Positions 39,297 through 48,147 of a DNA stretch of 64,000 nucleotides are shown here, one piece after another (position 1 is the stretch's first letter; every line of letters starts with the position of its first letter). Source of the DNA: Limibacter armeniacum (lineage in GTDB: Bacteria; Bacteroidota; Bacteroidia; Cytophagales; Flammeovirgaceae); the NCBI RefSeq assembly GCF_036880985.1, contig NZ_JBAJNO010000002.1:284802-348801 (forward strand), given 5' to 3'. The position numbers and the translations under genes are program-made. Below the pieces are notes generated by a model. It saw only the letters and a list, made by a program, of their open reading frames with translations. It was not told where the DNA came from and did not search any database.

Positions 39297-40286
39297 ATGA
39301 AAGAGAAAATGAGTTTTTTAAAAGGTATTTCGATTCTATTCTTAGGCTGTTGTTCATTATTACTTTTGGGAAGGGATCATTACCTGTTAGGAACCTCTTT
39401 GATAATATTCAGATGGGCGATAGTATTGATTGGGATTATAATTCTGTACAGAATTTTTAAAATAACGACCTTGAAAATACTTAGAGGGGTATTGTTTTTT
39501 GTTTTACTGTTGCTTTTGGTTGAATCACTCTGGTATAGTTTTTCGCAGCCTGCTTTAGCTAATGTAACGGAAGGTGTTGAACTTGAAATGATGACTTATA
39601 ATGTCTTCTTTAGAAACAAGAACCCTTTAGCTGTAATAAGACAAATAACAAAGAGGAACCCTGAAATATTGGTTCTTCAGGAAGTAACACCTAAATGGAA
39701 AAAAACTTTGTCTGAACAGCTTAGTAGGGTATATCCTTACAACGCTATTTATATTCAAGATGGAACCCACGGTATAGCCTGCTTTTCAAAATATCCAATA
39801 TTGAGTGACAAATTGTTACTAAACTCGAATCAATTGCCTTTTGCTCAAGTACTAGACATATCAATTAAAGATAAAAGGCTTCAACTATTCAATGTACATC
39901 TAGCATCTCCTGCAGTTGCAGTGGAACATCCTGACAAGTTTATGGAGCTGTATAAAGCCAATTATGAATTAAGAAAAACTCAGTTAGATGAAATTATGAG
40001 GCTGGCAAAAATTAGTAGGAATAAAACTGATGCACAAGTGCTGATAGGAGACTTAAATACCATGTCTTTTGAACCCCTATATAGGGATTTGAATGCTGAA
40101 TGGGTAAACTTATATAGTGAAAAGGGAGAGGGATGGGGATTAAACTTTCCCAATCTTGCTAAGGTACAGCCTTTTGTTACACTAGATTATATTTTTATCA
40201 GAGGTCAGTTGCAGGCTGTAGGTGCTGAAGTGATCAGCGGGGGAAGTTCTGACCATTTACCAGTTACAGGTAGGGTAATGTTTTGA
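39297..40286 (+). CDS. Membrane-anchored endonuclease/exonuclease/phosphatase-family protein
   Basis: 329 residues. The first about 95 hold two or three hydrophobic helices (ISILFLGCCSLLLLG; SLIIFRWAIVLIGIIILY; LRGVLFFVLLLLLVESLWY). The rest is the EEP metal-dependent hydrolase domain, with TYNVFF, the metal Glu in VLQEV, GDLNT, LDYIFIRG and the catalytic SDHLPV. The topology places the domain on the periplasmic side. Such proteins may act on phosphodiesters in nucleic acids or lipids; the substrate is not known. It is probably unrelated to the polysaccharide pathway. It shares a bidirectional terminator with the convergent sulfatase. Confidence 0.88.
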   Translation: MKEKMSFLKGISILFLGCCSLLLLGRDHYLLGTSLIIFRWAIVLIGIIILYRIFKITTLKILRGVLFFVLLLLLVESLWYSFSQPALANVTEGVELEMMTYNVFFRNKNPLAVIRQITKRNPEILVLQEVTPKWKKTLSEQLSRVYPYNAIYIQDGTHGIACFSKYPILSDKLLLNSNQLPFAQVLDISIKDKRLQLFNVHLASPAVAVEHPDKFMELYKANYELRKTQLDEIMRLAKISRNKTDAQVLIGDLNTMSFEPLYRDLNAEWVNLYSEKGEGWGLNFPNLAKVQPFVTLDYIFIRGQLQAVGAEVISGGSSDHLPVTGRVMF

Positions 40287-40301
40287 TAGTGTATTGATAA
40301 A

Positions 40302-40340
40302 GAAAATCCACTGACATATTAGGCAGTGGATTTTCTATTT
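40302..40340. terminator. Bidirectional terminator between EEP gene and sulfatase
   Basis: GAAAATCCACTG and CAGTGGATTTTC form a perfect 12-bp stem with a 10-nt loop. T-rich sequence follows on the plus side and A-rich sequence precedes it, so it can serve both converging genes. Confidence 0.85.
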
Positions 40341-40341
40341 T

Positions 40342-41745
40342 TCACTCAAACTCCCACTTATACACCCAAGGATCGCCAGTGGTTTTCTGAAATTTGATCA
40401 GCTTTTCAGTCATAGCGTTCAGTGTTTCCTGATGCTGAGGTGAGTCAACTAGATTGATGGTTTCGTCAGGATCGTTTTTCAGGTCATAAAGCTCCAGCTT
40501 CGGGTGGTGCAGGTAAGTTTCCACTGCCCTTTTTCCATATTGTTCCATTCCCTGGTTCATCACATATTGCCAAGTGGCGGATGCCCATAGGTCAGAAGCA
40601 AATGGGTACTGCAGCGGATGGGCGATATTGTAGATCAGCTTGTATCGGTCCGTCCTGATCACCCGCATAGGGTAATACATTGTGACCTCATGGAAGTTAT
40701 GGGCGGCATAAATTTCCGGCTGTCCTTTCGTATTCGGGTTGTGCAGTACTTCGGTAAAGGAGTGTCCCTGAAATCCTTCGTCCGGAATTTGTCCGGTTGC
40801 TATTTCCAATAGGGTGGGGGTCAGGTCTGCCCAGCTGACCAATTGATTCCGCTCACTTCCTTTTCCTTCCTGTTTCGGCATCTTAACCAGCATCGGCAGA
40901 CGCATGCCCGGTTCGTAGAGCGTGGTTTTGGCACCCGGAAATGCAACACCGTTATCTGAAATATAGATAATCAGAGTGTTGTCGTATTTACCGGATTCCT
41001 TCAGCTGTCTGATCAGCGTTTCAAGTCCCTGATCCACTCTACTAACGGACTCATAATATTGTGCGAGTTCCTGACGGGTCGCTTCCGTATCCGGCAGGAA
41101 ACCCGGGACAATCACCTCTTCCGGTTTGTAGGATTGTGTCGTTACGCCTTTGTAACCGTTTTTCTTGTTTCCGAAAAGGTTTGGTTTAAAAGGCTTGTCA
41201 TTGGCGTTGTCATGGCTCCGGTGCGGATCGCAGGGGCAATAATACAGGAAAAAAGGATCATCCGAGTTGCTCATAAAACTGTTGGACGCTTCCGCCATTT
41301 CTACCGGATTGCGACAGTTGGATGGCAGGACATGCTGAAAGTGATAGACCTTTTCGGGTGCAAGATGATATTTACCCACCCTTGCAGTCCGGTAACCGGA
41401 TGCTTCCAACATGACGGGAAGGCTTTTCACACCATCGAAAGTACTGAAATGATGGTAGGCATGTTCGTGACCGTAATGTCCAGTGGCATGCCCAAACTTG
41501 CCGGTCAGGATCACCGAGCGGCTGGCACTGCAGCTTGCCGAGGTGCAAAAAGCGTTGTTGAACTTGATGCCTTCTGCCGCCAGCCTGTCCATGGCTGGGG
41601 TTTTTATCACCGGATTGCCATAGGCACCGATGGCTTCCTTGCCGTGGTCATCCGAGACGATCAGCAGGATATTGGGTCTTTGCTGGGCAAAACTCATACT
41701 TGCCAGCGACCATATCCCGAAGAGTAAAATGATGATTCTTGACAT
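40342..41745 (-). CDS. Secreted S1-family sulfatase, N-sulfoglucosamine sulfohydrolase-like
   Basis: 467 residues, signal peptide ending MSFAQ. Metal site IVSDDHGKEAIGAYG. The maturation motif is C-S-A-S-R with Cys at 72. Ala replaces the Pro of the canonical C-x-P-S-R, a variant known in this branch (C-x-[PA]-x-R), so it should still be modified. VGKYHLAPE and YISDNGVAFPGAKTTLYEPG are typical of heparan-N-sulfatase-like enzymes. It lies downstream of araA on the same strand, separated by a structured 240-bp spacer. Sulfate removal is probably from an arabinose or galactose residue; this is inferred. Confidence 0.9.
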   Translation of the reverse strand: MSRIIILLFGIWSLASMSFAQQRPNILLIVSDDHGKEAIGAYGNPVIKTPAMDRLAAEGIKFNNAFCTSASCSASRSVILTGKFGHATGHYGHEHAYHHFSTFDGVKSLPVMLEASGYRTARVGKYHLAPEKVYHFQHVLPSNCRNPVEMAEASNSFMSNSDDPFFLYYCPCDPHRSHDNANDKPFKPNLFGNKKNGYKGVTTQSYKPEEVIVPGFLPDTEATRQELAQYYESVSRVDQGLETLIRQLKESGKYDNTLIIYISDNGVAFPGAKTTLYEPGMRLPMLVKMPKQEGKGSERNQLVSWADLTPTLLEIATGQIPDEGFQGHSFTEVLHNPNTKGQPEIYAAHNFHEVTMYYPMRVIRTDRYKLIYNIAHPLQYPFASDLWASATWQYVMNQGMEQYGKRAVETYLHHPKLELYDLKNDPDETINLVDSPQHQETLNAMTEKLIKFQKTTGDPWVYKWEFE

Positions 41746-41841
41746 AACAAATACGGTTAAAAAAGAGAAGCTGCAAACGGAAATTAGCAGCTTCCTTCCA
41801 AAGAAAAATGAATGATAAGATAGGAATTTCCTATTACACTA

Positions 41842-41965
41842 GTTCAAGCATTAGCGAAGCGGTGCTTGGACTTTTTCAAAATGAAGCATATGCTTCCCGA
41901 AAAAGAAGGATACAAGTACCGCCAATTTCACTCGCTTCGCTCTCTTATTAGGCTAATACTTGTAC
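41842..41965. repeat. Nested imperfect cruciform between araA and a sulfatase
   Basis: Outer arms GTTCAAGCATTAGC (41842-41855) and GCTAATACTTGTAC (41952-41965) match at 12 of 14 positions. Inside, GCGAAGCG (41854-41861) pairs with CGCTTCGC (41933-41940). GCGGTGCTTGGA plus CTTTTTC pairs with GAAAAAG plus the tract ending near 41922. The centre is a perfect 14-bp palindrome, GAAGCATATGCTTC (41883-41896). It may end the ara transcript or be a mobile palindromic element. Confidence 0.55.
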
Positions 41966-41984
41966 CAGTAGAGAGATATAGTTA

Positions 41985-43490
41985 CTAATACTCTTTTCTC
42001 AGCTGGTAGTACAGGTCTGAGAATTTCAACTGCTGCTTGAACTCACGTATACGGGTGTTCTGGTCGATCACTACCAGCTCCAGGTCAAACATATCGGCAA
42101 AGTCTTCCATATACTCGGTGGTCAGTGCCTGACTGTAAACTGTATGGTGGGCACCTCCTGCATGAATCCATGCTTCCAGTCCGGTTTTCATGTCCGGAGT
42201 GGTCTGCCACAATACCCTGGCAACGGGCAGTTTCGGCAGATCCTGCGGTGGAGTGATGGCTTCCACCTCGTTGACGAGCAGTCTGAAGCGGTCGCCCAAC
42301 GTGATCAGTGAGGCATTGATGGCAGGTCCTGCCGGAGAGTTGAACACCAGTCTGACAGCGTCGGCTTTGCCACCGATACCCAAAGGATGCACTTCGCATC
42401 TTGGTTTTCTGTCAGCGATTGAAGGACAGATTTCCAGCATATGGGAACCGAGTACGGCTTCCTTGCCCGGCTCAAAGTGGTAAGTATAGTCTTCCATGAA
42501 AGAAGTTCCGCCTTTCAGCCCTGCCACCATTACCTTGGAGGCACGCAGCATGGCGGCTGTTTTCCAGTCGCCTTCTGCCCCGAAACCGTATCCGTCTGCC
42601 ATCAGCCTTTGCGCTGCGATGCCCGGCAGCTGAACCATATTGGTCAGGTTTTCAAAAGTATCGGTAAAGCCCTTGAAGTTGCCATTGGTAAGGAAACTGC
42701 GAAGTCCCAACTCAATGCGAGCCGCATCCATCAGAGACTGACGGTGAGTACCGCCTTTCAACAGATTGTCAGTCATGTCGTAGCTTGACTCATATTCTTC
42801 CATCAGGCTAGCGACAGCGGGGTCTTCCACTGATCGGATATGCTCTGTCAGATCACCCAGGCCGAAGCCGTTCACCGAGAATCCGAATTTGATCTCTGAA
42901 GAAACCTTGTCACCCTCGGTTACCGCCACATAGCGCATATTGTCTCCGATACGGGCAAATTTTCCTCCCTGCAAGTCTGCTTTGGCAGCTGCCACTCTAG
43001 CCCAAACATCGATCTTTCTGCGTACCTCAGGATCCTGCCAGTGACCTGCGACCACCTTGCGGTTCAGGCGCATACGGGTATTGATAAACCCGAACTCACG
43101 GTCACCGTGGGCAGACTGGTTCAGGTTCATAAAGTCCATATCGATCTCTGACCAAGGGATATCACGGTTGAACTGCGTGTGCAGGTGCAGCATCGGTTTT
43201 TGCAGGGTTTTCAATCCTAGAATCCACATCTTGGCAGGAGAGAAGGTATGCATCCATGCTACCACGCCTACACATTGTGCTGCCTGATTGGCTTCCTGAC
43301 AGAGACCGTAGATTTCTTCGGGCGTCTTGACGGTAGGTTTGTAGACCACTTTCAGGGAAATTTCCTCACAGTCATCCAAACCGTTGACGATCTGTCTGGA
43401 ATGTTCAGCGACCTGTCTCAGCGTTTCCTCCCCATATAGGTGCTGGCTGCCAGTCACGAACCATATCTCACGTTCTTTAAGGTTGATCAT
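41985..43490 (-). CDS. araA: L-arabinose isomerase
   Basis: Converts L-arabinose to L-ribulose in the cytoplasm. At 501 residues it is the same size as E. coli AraA. The start [20 protein letters not shown] is diagnostic. The metal-binding Glu/His set is visible in [37 protein letters not shown] and [13 protein letters not shown]. It is third in the araB-araD-araA order on the minus strand, 40 bp after araD. Together these make a complete route to D-xylulose-5-phosphate and the pentose-phosphate pathway. That route embedded in a sulfatase PUL is the main clue to the substrate. Confidence 0.97.
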   Translation of the reverse strand: MINLKEREIWFVTGSQHLYGEETLRQVAEHSRQIVNGLDDCEEISLKVVYKPTVKTPEEIYGLCQEANQAAQCVGVVAWMHTFSPAKMWILGLKTLQKPMLHLHTQFNRDIPWSEIDMDFMNLNQSAHGDREFGFINTRMRLNRKVVAGHWQDPEVRRKIDVWARVAAAKADLQGGKFARIGDNMRYVAVTEGDKVSSEIKFGFSVNGFGLGDLTEHIRSVEDPAVASLMEEYESSYDMTDNLLKGGTHRQSLMDAARIELGLRSFLTNGNFKGFTDTFENLTNMVQLPGIAAQRLMADGYGFGAEGDWKTAAMLRASKVMVAGLKGGTSFMEDYTYHFEPGKEAVLGSHMLEICPSIADRKPRCEVHPLGIGGKADAVRLVFNSPAGPAINASLITLGDRFRLLVNEVEAITPPQDLPKLPVARVLWQTTPDMKTGLEAWIHAGGAHHTVYSQALTTEYMEDFADMFDLELVVIDQNTRIREFKQQLKFSDLYYQLRKEY

Positions 43491-43530
43491 TTTAATAGTA
43501 TATTTTTATTCGTTTAGTCATTATTAAAAA

Positions 43531-44232
43531 TCAGGATTGCCCGTAATAGGCATTCTTGCCGTGCTTCCTGTAATAGTGCTTTTCCTTAAGGGACTGCTTC
43601 AGTCTTGGGGTTTCCGGATTTACCTGCAACGTGATGCTTGCCATACGTGCTAACTCTTCCATAACGGCGCTGTTGTACACGGCTTTGGCGGCGTTCTTAC
43701 CCCATGAGAAAGGTCCGTGGTTCTGCACCAGTACCATTTCCACTTCTTCTGCGCTGAAACCTTCTTTCAGGAAAGTGTTGATGATCAGGTTGCCAGTTTC
43801 ATGCTCATAGTTACCCTGAATCATATCATCGGTCAATTCTGGCGTACACGGGATATCCTGCGTTAGGTGGTCGGCATGGGTAGTACCGAAGATCGGCACC
43901 GGTCTGCCCGCCTGTGCCCATGATACGGCATAGGTGGAATGCGTATGGCAGATGCCCCCGATATGTTCCCATGTCTTGTAGAGTAGCGCATGGGTTTTGG
44001 TATCGGAAGAGGGGCGCATGCTGCCTTCCAGTATATTATTGTCGAAATCGACAATAACCATATCCTCCGGCTTCAGCTGTTTGTAAGGAACACCGCTTGG
44101 CTTGATGGCGAAGACGCCTTTGCTACGGTCCACGGCACTCACGTTACCGAAAGTGAAAATAACCAGCTCCAGTTCCGGCAGCTGCATATTGGCTTCATAG
44201 CATTCCTGCTTCAACGCTTTGTACTGACTCAT
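43531..44232 (-). CDS. araD: L-ribulose-5-phosphate 4-epimerase
   Basis: Interconverts L-ribulose-5-phosphate and D-xylulose-5-phosphate. 233 residues, the normal length for this zinc-dependent class II aldolase-like family. The zinc His pair is in ICHTHSTYAVSWAQ, with a further His in LVQNHGPFSWG. IKPSGVPY and FGTTHADH are other family motifs. Its ATG lies 38 bp inside the end of araB, so the two are translationally coupled. Confidence 0.96.
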   Translation of the reverse strand: MSQYKALKQECYEANMQLPELELVIFTFGNVSAVDRSKGVFAIKPSGVPYKQLKPEDMVIVDFDNNILEGSMRPSSDTKTHALLYKTWEHIGGICHTHSTYAVSWAQAGRPVPIFGTTHADHLTQDIPCTPELTDDMIQGNYEHETGNLIINTFLKEGFSAEEVEMVLVQNHGPFSWGKNAAKAVYNSAVMEELARMASITLQVNPETPRLKQSLKEKHYYRKHGKNAYYGQS

Positions 44233-45880
44233 TGTCTTTGGTGATTTTTTCGGTGAAAGATCCTATTTGTTTGTATTGTTCATAAAGGGAAGCGTAGTGA
44301 CTCACATGTGCTGCGATGGGTTGGTAAGTGGTTTCAAAACCGCTTGACATACTTTCCATGGCGGTCAGAACGTCAGGATAGATACCCGCTGCCACTGCTG
44401 CATACATGGCAGCGCCCAAGGCAGGTGCCTGCTCCGAGCGGACCACCTTGATCGGTTTGTTCAGTACGTCAGCCAGTGTCTGCATCACGAGGGTGGATTT
44501 TTTGGCTACGCCACCCATGCCCACAACAGTATGGATCGGCACGCCCTCTTCCTCAAAGCGTTCCACAATCGCTTTGGAGCCGAAACAGATCGCTTCTACT
44601 AGTGCCTTGAAGATTCTTGGGGCATCAATGCCCATATTCAACCCGTGGATAGCGCCTTTCAGCAGTTGGTTGGCATCAGGGGTACGTCTTCCATTGATCC
44701 AATCCAGTGCAATCACAGACGAGTCAGTCACCGGAATTCTCTCAGCCGCTTCTGAAAGGGCAGGGATGATATTGTCGGAAACCTGCTGCAGTTCCTGTGG
44801 CGCCAGTTCCTTGGCAGACCAGATCAGCAGGTTCTTGAACCATGCCAGCACATCCCCGAATCCGGATTGTCCAGCTTCCAATCCGATCATGCCCGGAATG
44901 ATGGAACCGTCCACCTGACCGCAGATGCCCTGCACGAGATTATTATCGATTTCTTCTTCCGATGCGACTAACATATCGCAGGTCGAAGTGCCCATCACTT
45001 TTACCAAGGTATTGGACGTAATAGCACCGCCTAACGCACCCGCATGGGCATCAAATGTACCCACCGTGACAGTAACCTCCTCGGTAAGTCCCAGTCGGGA
45101 AGCCCATTCCTGGCAGAGTTTTCCGGCAGCCTGCTCAGCAGTATAGGTATGTTCATACAGATTGTCTCTCAGGTCTGCCAGCGAAGGATCCAAAGCTGAC
45201 AGGAATGCCTTGTCCGGAAGTCCGTCCCATGACGGATGCCACATGGCTTTATGACCGGCAGCGCAGCGACTTCTTTTAAAGGTCTTCAGGTCTTTGGCAC
45301 CGGTCAACACAAAAGGAATCCAGTCGCAGTGTTCCATCCAAGAATAAGCTGCGGCTGCTACCTCCTTGTCCTCACGGATGACATGCAGCACTTTCGCCCA
45401 GAACCACTCCGAAGAGTAGATGCCTCCTTCATATTTGGTAAAGTCTTCACCGCCCCAGCTTGCTGCCAGCTGATTGATTTCCTCCGCCTCTCTGATAGCC
45501 GTATGATCCTTCCACAACAGGAACATGGCATTGGGATTTTCCTCAAAACCTGCTGTCATCGAAAGTGGTGTTCCCTGTGCATTCACGGCTACTGGGGTGG
45601 AGCCGGTTGTGTCTACCGAAATGGCTTTGACAAAACGGCGTTCAGCAAGTGTCAGCTCTTCAACCACAGCCTTCACAGTAGCTTCCAGTCCTTCGAGGTA
45701 ATCCAGCGGGTGTTGGCGAAACTGATTTTTCAGGGCATCGCAGTAAGTCAACTTGTTCCATCGCTGATACGGGTGGACGTGTGTCGCCATCACTTTTCCA
45801 TCAGCGGTATTCACCAGTATCGCACGGCATGAGTCGGAACCGTAGTCCAGCCCAATCACATATTGTTTGGTGTTGTTCAT
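44195..45880 (-). CDS. araB: Ribulokinase
   Basis: Phosphorylates L-ribulose with ATP. FGGY-family kinase of 561 residues counted from the ATG at 45880. A longer reading from 46009 adds 43 residues with no family match, so I reject it. MNNTKQYVIGLDYGSDSCRA is the N-terminal phosphate-binding motif. DWINGRRTPDAN and VVGMGGVAKKSTLVMQTLADV are C-terminal nucleotide-site segments. First gene of the araBDA operon and overlapping araD by 38 bp. No AraR or AraC-type dedicated regulator is adjacent. Confidence 0.96.
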   Translation of the reverse strand: MNNTKQYVIGLDYGSDSCRAILVNTADGKVMATHVHPYQRWNKLTYCDALKNQFRQHPLDYLEGLEATVKAVVEELTLAERRFVKAISVDTTGSTPVAVNAQGTPLSMTAGFEENPNAMFLLWKDHTAIREAEEINQLAASWGGEDFTKYEGGIYSSEWFWAKVLHVIREDKEVAAAAYSWMEHCDWIPFVLTGAKDLKTFKRSRCAAGHKAMWHPSWDGLPDKAFLSALDPSLADLRDNLYEHTYTAEQAAGKLCQEWASRLGLTEEVTVTVGTFDAHAGALGGAITSNTLVKVMGTSTCDMLVASEEEIDNNLVQGICGQVDGSIIPGMIGLEAGQSGFGDVLAWFKNLLIWSAKELAPQELQQVSDNIIPALSEAAERIPVTDSSVIALDWINGRRTPDANQLLKGAIHGLNMGIDAPRIFKALVEAICFGSKAIVERFEEEGVPIHTVVGMGGVAKKSTLVMQTLADVLNKPIKVVRSEQAPALGAAMYAAVAAGIYPDVLTAMESMSSGFETTYQPIAAHVSHYASLYEQYKQIGSFTEKITKDNESVQSVEAGML

Positions 45881-46311
45881 ATCTTTAAATATTTGATGTA
45901 CGGTTTGTGCAGGAACTAAAGTAGGAGGAGTGACGGGTGGCGGGTTGTTCAATTGTTCACGAAAATAGTCCTGATCGTTCACAGGGTTTTTAATAGTGAA
46001 ATGGAACATTGTACAAGTACAAAAGGGAAAAGTAGAAGGCTGTCTAATTTGAACCTGTCAAATTGAGATAATACGATAGGAACGAAATGCTGTACGATGA
46101 TAGTAGAAAGGATGTTTTCATGACACTACTGATACAAATGGGCAAGCTGTTAGTCCTGTTCAGATATTTTGCCTGAATGTTTCTTATTCAGAATGTGATT
46201 TTATGAATTGTAAATCAGTCACTTATTTGGATGAGTGATAAATGAATCATGGCAACATCGCAATTATGTTGTAGCCGATATTCCAAATTCATTTCAATTC
46301 TAAAATCCAAA
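45881..46311. promoter_or_regulatory. Divergent control region between araB and the trefoil-protein cluster
   Basis: Contains the inverted repeat TTGTACAAGTACAA (46009-46022), 129 bp before araB, a candidate ara operator. GATACAAATGGGCAA lies at 46131-46145; its reverse complement TTGCCCATTTGTATC closely matches the TTGTCCCATTTGTACC sites upstream of other PUL genes. Shared control of arabinose catabolism and the extracellular enzymes is therefore plausible. No clear -7 box is seen. Confidence 0.45.
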
Positions 46312-48081
46312 ATGAAAAAATTTGTATCTGTTTTACTGGTAGTCTTACTGCTGCCTGTTACTATCCTCTGTGCACAGAAAAGAGTAGCGTTGAGCCATGA
46401 TGGCAATGCGCACGACAGGGATGATATTCCAGCAGCGGTTGCTACTATGGCGCTGGTCAAGAAAGCAGAAGACCAAGGCATTCTCCAGTTGGTTCACTAC
46501 CATATTAACTGCCACTCATGGAGTGACCATGATCAAGAAATTACGAATCAGCGAACCAAACAGGAAACTGCTATGGCTGAAGGTAAAGCATTGTGGTATC
46601 CAAACAGTAATGTCTTTTACAATGCTCGCTCAGCGACCAGTGCAACCATCACACACCTGAAGAACCAGATCAATGCCTCGACAGCTTCAGATCCGCTGTA
46701 CATCATTGCGGCAGGACCTTTCGAGGTCATCTATCAGGCATTGGCTGCTGCCACGCAGGCAGGCAGGGACAACACCATTATCATCTCCCACTCCAACTGG
46801 AATGAGAACCACGATGATGACGGTGCCAACAGCCATGATTGGGCGGAAACCGATCCGTTTATCAAGGCAGCCAATTTTGTGAAAATCGTGGACCAGAATT
46901 TCTGTGAGGACAGCAATGTGGCGACCGGATTCAGGAGAACAAGCGGAAACGGTAACAGCTATGCTGACTTCGACTGGATGATCGGAACGGAGTATCAGAT
47001 TATCCGTGACAAGATGGTACTGGTCAACCGGGCGGATATTTCCGATGCTGGAATGGTGTATTACCTGATCACCAATGATGAATACGGCGGACCTGTCAAG
47101 ATGGAAAACTTCCTGCTTTCAGGCGGCGGCGGATGTTCAGGTGTTTCCGATATCTCTGATCTGACCGCTGTACAATCAGGCTGTAACACTGTGGACCTTG
47201 ACTGGTCAACAGACCCTTGCGCCACAGCGTATATCGTTAGACGGAAGATTGTAGGAGAGGCTACTTATGCCAATCTGGCTACTGTGACAGGGACTTCCTA
47301 TGCAGACAATAGTGTGGCGTTGGGTACAAGCTACGAGTATCAGGTTCGTCCTTCGGATGGAACCAATAAAGGTGTCTCCAATAATCCGGTAGTGAACATG
47401 CCGGCAACCTGTGGCACGACTGGCTACTTCCACATTTTCAACAAGAATTTCGGGAAGAAGATCAGGCCTTATGGCTCAGGGGTTTCTCAGGTACAGGCTA
47501 GCAGCACAGGTGACTGGACACAGTGGGAACAGGTGACGACCTCAGGAGGTTATTTTCGCCTCAAGAATAAAGGTTCAGGGCAGTACCTCAGTATGCCTGA
47601 TGCCACTGATGAAGCAGTGATTACCACCTCTACTGCTACAACCAATCAAGAGGAATGGAAAACAGTAGACACCGGTGACGGCTACTTTCATTTGGAAAAC
47701 CGTGCAAGTGGCAAGCGTATCAGAAGTACTTCTGCCGATGATTACAATGCAGCTCCATCTGGGGACCATACCGTAAAAGTGGCACCTTCCAGTGCCACTG
47801 GTGACTGGACAAGATGGGAGTTTATCAATGTAAGCGGAGCAAGGCTTGGATTAAGTGCAATTGAAATACAGTTAGATAACATCATACTATATCCAAACCC
47901 TGTGATACATACACTTTCACTTTCTGGTGTAGAAAAAGGAGAGAAAGTTAGTCTATTTACCTTGGAAGGAAAACAGTTGGGCCTGATCGAACTAGGGCAG
48001 AATGGGAATGTGATTAACCTGTTACCTGGATGGTATCTGATTCGCCATATGGGAACCTCTTACAGGTTTGTTAAGAAGTGA
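46312..48081 (+). CDS. Secreted nucleoside-hydrolase-like enzyme with FN3, beta-trefoil and type IX sorting domains
   Basis: 589 residues from the ATG at 46312. An upstream ATG at 46249 would add 21 residues before the signal peptide. After the signal peptide (ends CAQ) comes a domain of about 250 residues. Its opening S-H-D-G-N-A-H-D-R-D-D (28-38) and LYIIAAGPFEVIYQAL recall the aspartate cluster and the GP-x-T-N strand of nucleoside hydrolases, though the family match is loose. Residues about 274-366 are an FN3 domain and 371-504 a beta-trefoil of three repeats each ending in a Trp motif. The end (YPNP start, about 520-589) is a type A C-terminal sorting domain for type IX secretion. Residues 274-504 recur in two other proteins here. 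Substrate unknown; an N- or O-glycoside of a pentose is a guess. Confidence 0.65.
   Translation: MKKFVSVLLVVLLLPVTILCAQKRVALSHDGNAHDRDDIPAAVATMALVKKAEDQGILQLVHYHINCHSWSDHDQEITNQRTKQETAMAEGKALWYPNSNVFYNARSATSATITHLKNQINASTASDPLYIIAAGPFEVIYQALAAATQAGRDNTIIISHSNWNENHDDDGANSHDWAETDPFIKAANFVKIVDQNFCEDSNVATGFRRTSGNGNSYADFDWMIGTEYQIIRDKMVLVNRADISDAGMVYYLITNDEYGGPVKMENFLLSGGGGCSGVSDISDLTAVQSGCNTVDLDWSTDPCATAYIVRRKIVGEATYANLATVTGTSYADNSVALGTSYEYQVRPSDGTNKGVSNNPVVNMPATCGTTGYFHIFNKNFGKKIRPYGSGVSQVQASSTGDWTQWEQVTTSGGYFRLKNKGSGQYLSMPDATDEAVITTSTATTNQEEWKTVDTGDGYFHLENRASGKRIRSTSADDYNAAPSGDHTVKVAPSSATGDWTRWEFINVSGARLGLSAIEIQLDNIILYPNPVIHTLSLSGVEKGEKVSLFTLEGKQLGLIELGQNGNVINLLPGWYLIRHMGTSYRFVKK
47131..47823 (+). 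repeat. FN3 plus beta-trefoil module, copy 1 of 3
   Basis: 693-bp in-frame module (231 codons), repeated at 51888-52580 and 54228-54920 with no length change. It begins GCSGVSDISDLTAVQ and ends at GDWTRWEF. This copy is the most diverged in DNA sequence. The trefoil part is CBM13/ricin-B-like in layout, with three repeats that each end in a Trp (QWEQV, EEWKTV, RWEF). Confidence 0.85.
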
Positions 48082-48147
48082 ATTATGACATTTTTGGGGT
48101 ATGACTTGACCAGAGTCATACCCTGTTACTTTCAATATCAGACGAAA

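Noticed and set aside
41059..41727. 222-residue plus-strand frame opposite a sulfatase
   Set aside because: Antisense to a sulfatase with complete motifs; the protein shows no family features.
18980..41745. Heparan or heparin as the PUL substrate, suggested by N-sulfoglucosamine-sulfohydrolase and iduronate-2-sulfatase-like names
   Set aside because: No heparinase lyases (PL12/PL13), GH88 or uronate genes are present; sulfatase names follow sequence branches, not substrate.
45236..45832. 198-residue plus-strand frame inside araB
   Set aside because: Antisense to ribulokinase; no independent support.
45881..46009. N-terminal extension of araB by 43 residues
   Set aside because: The family starts at MNNTKQYVIGLDYG; the extension is proline-rich with no homology pattern and covers the likely operator.
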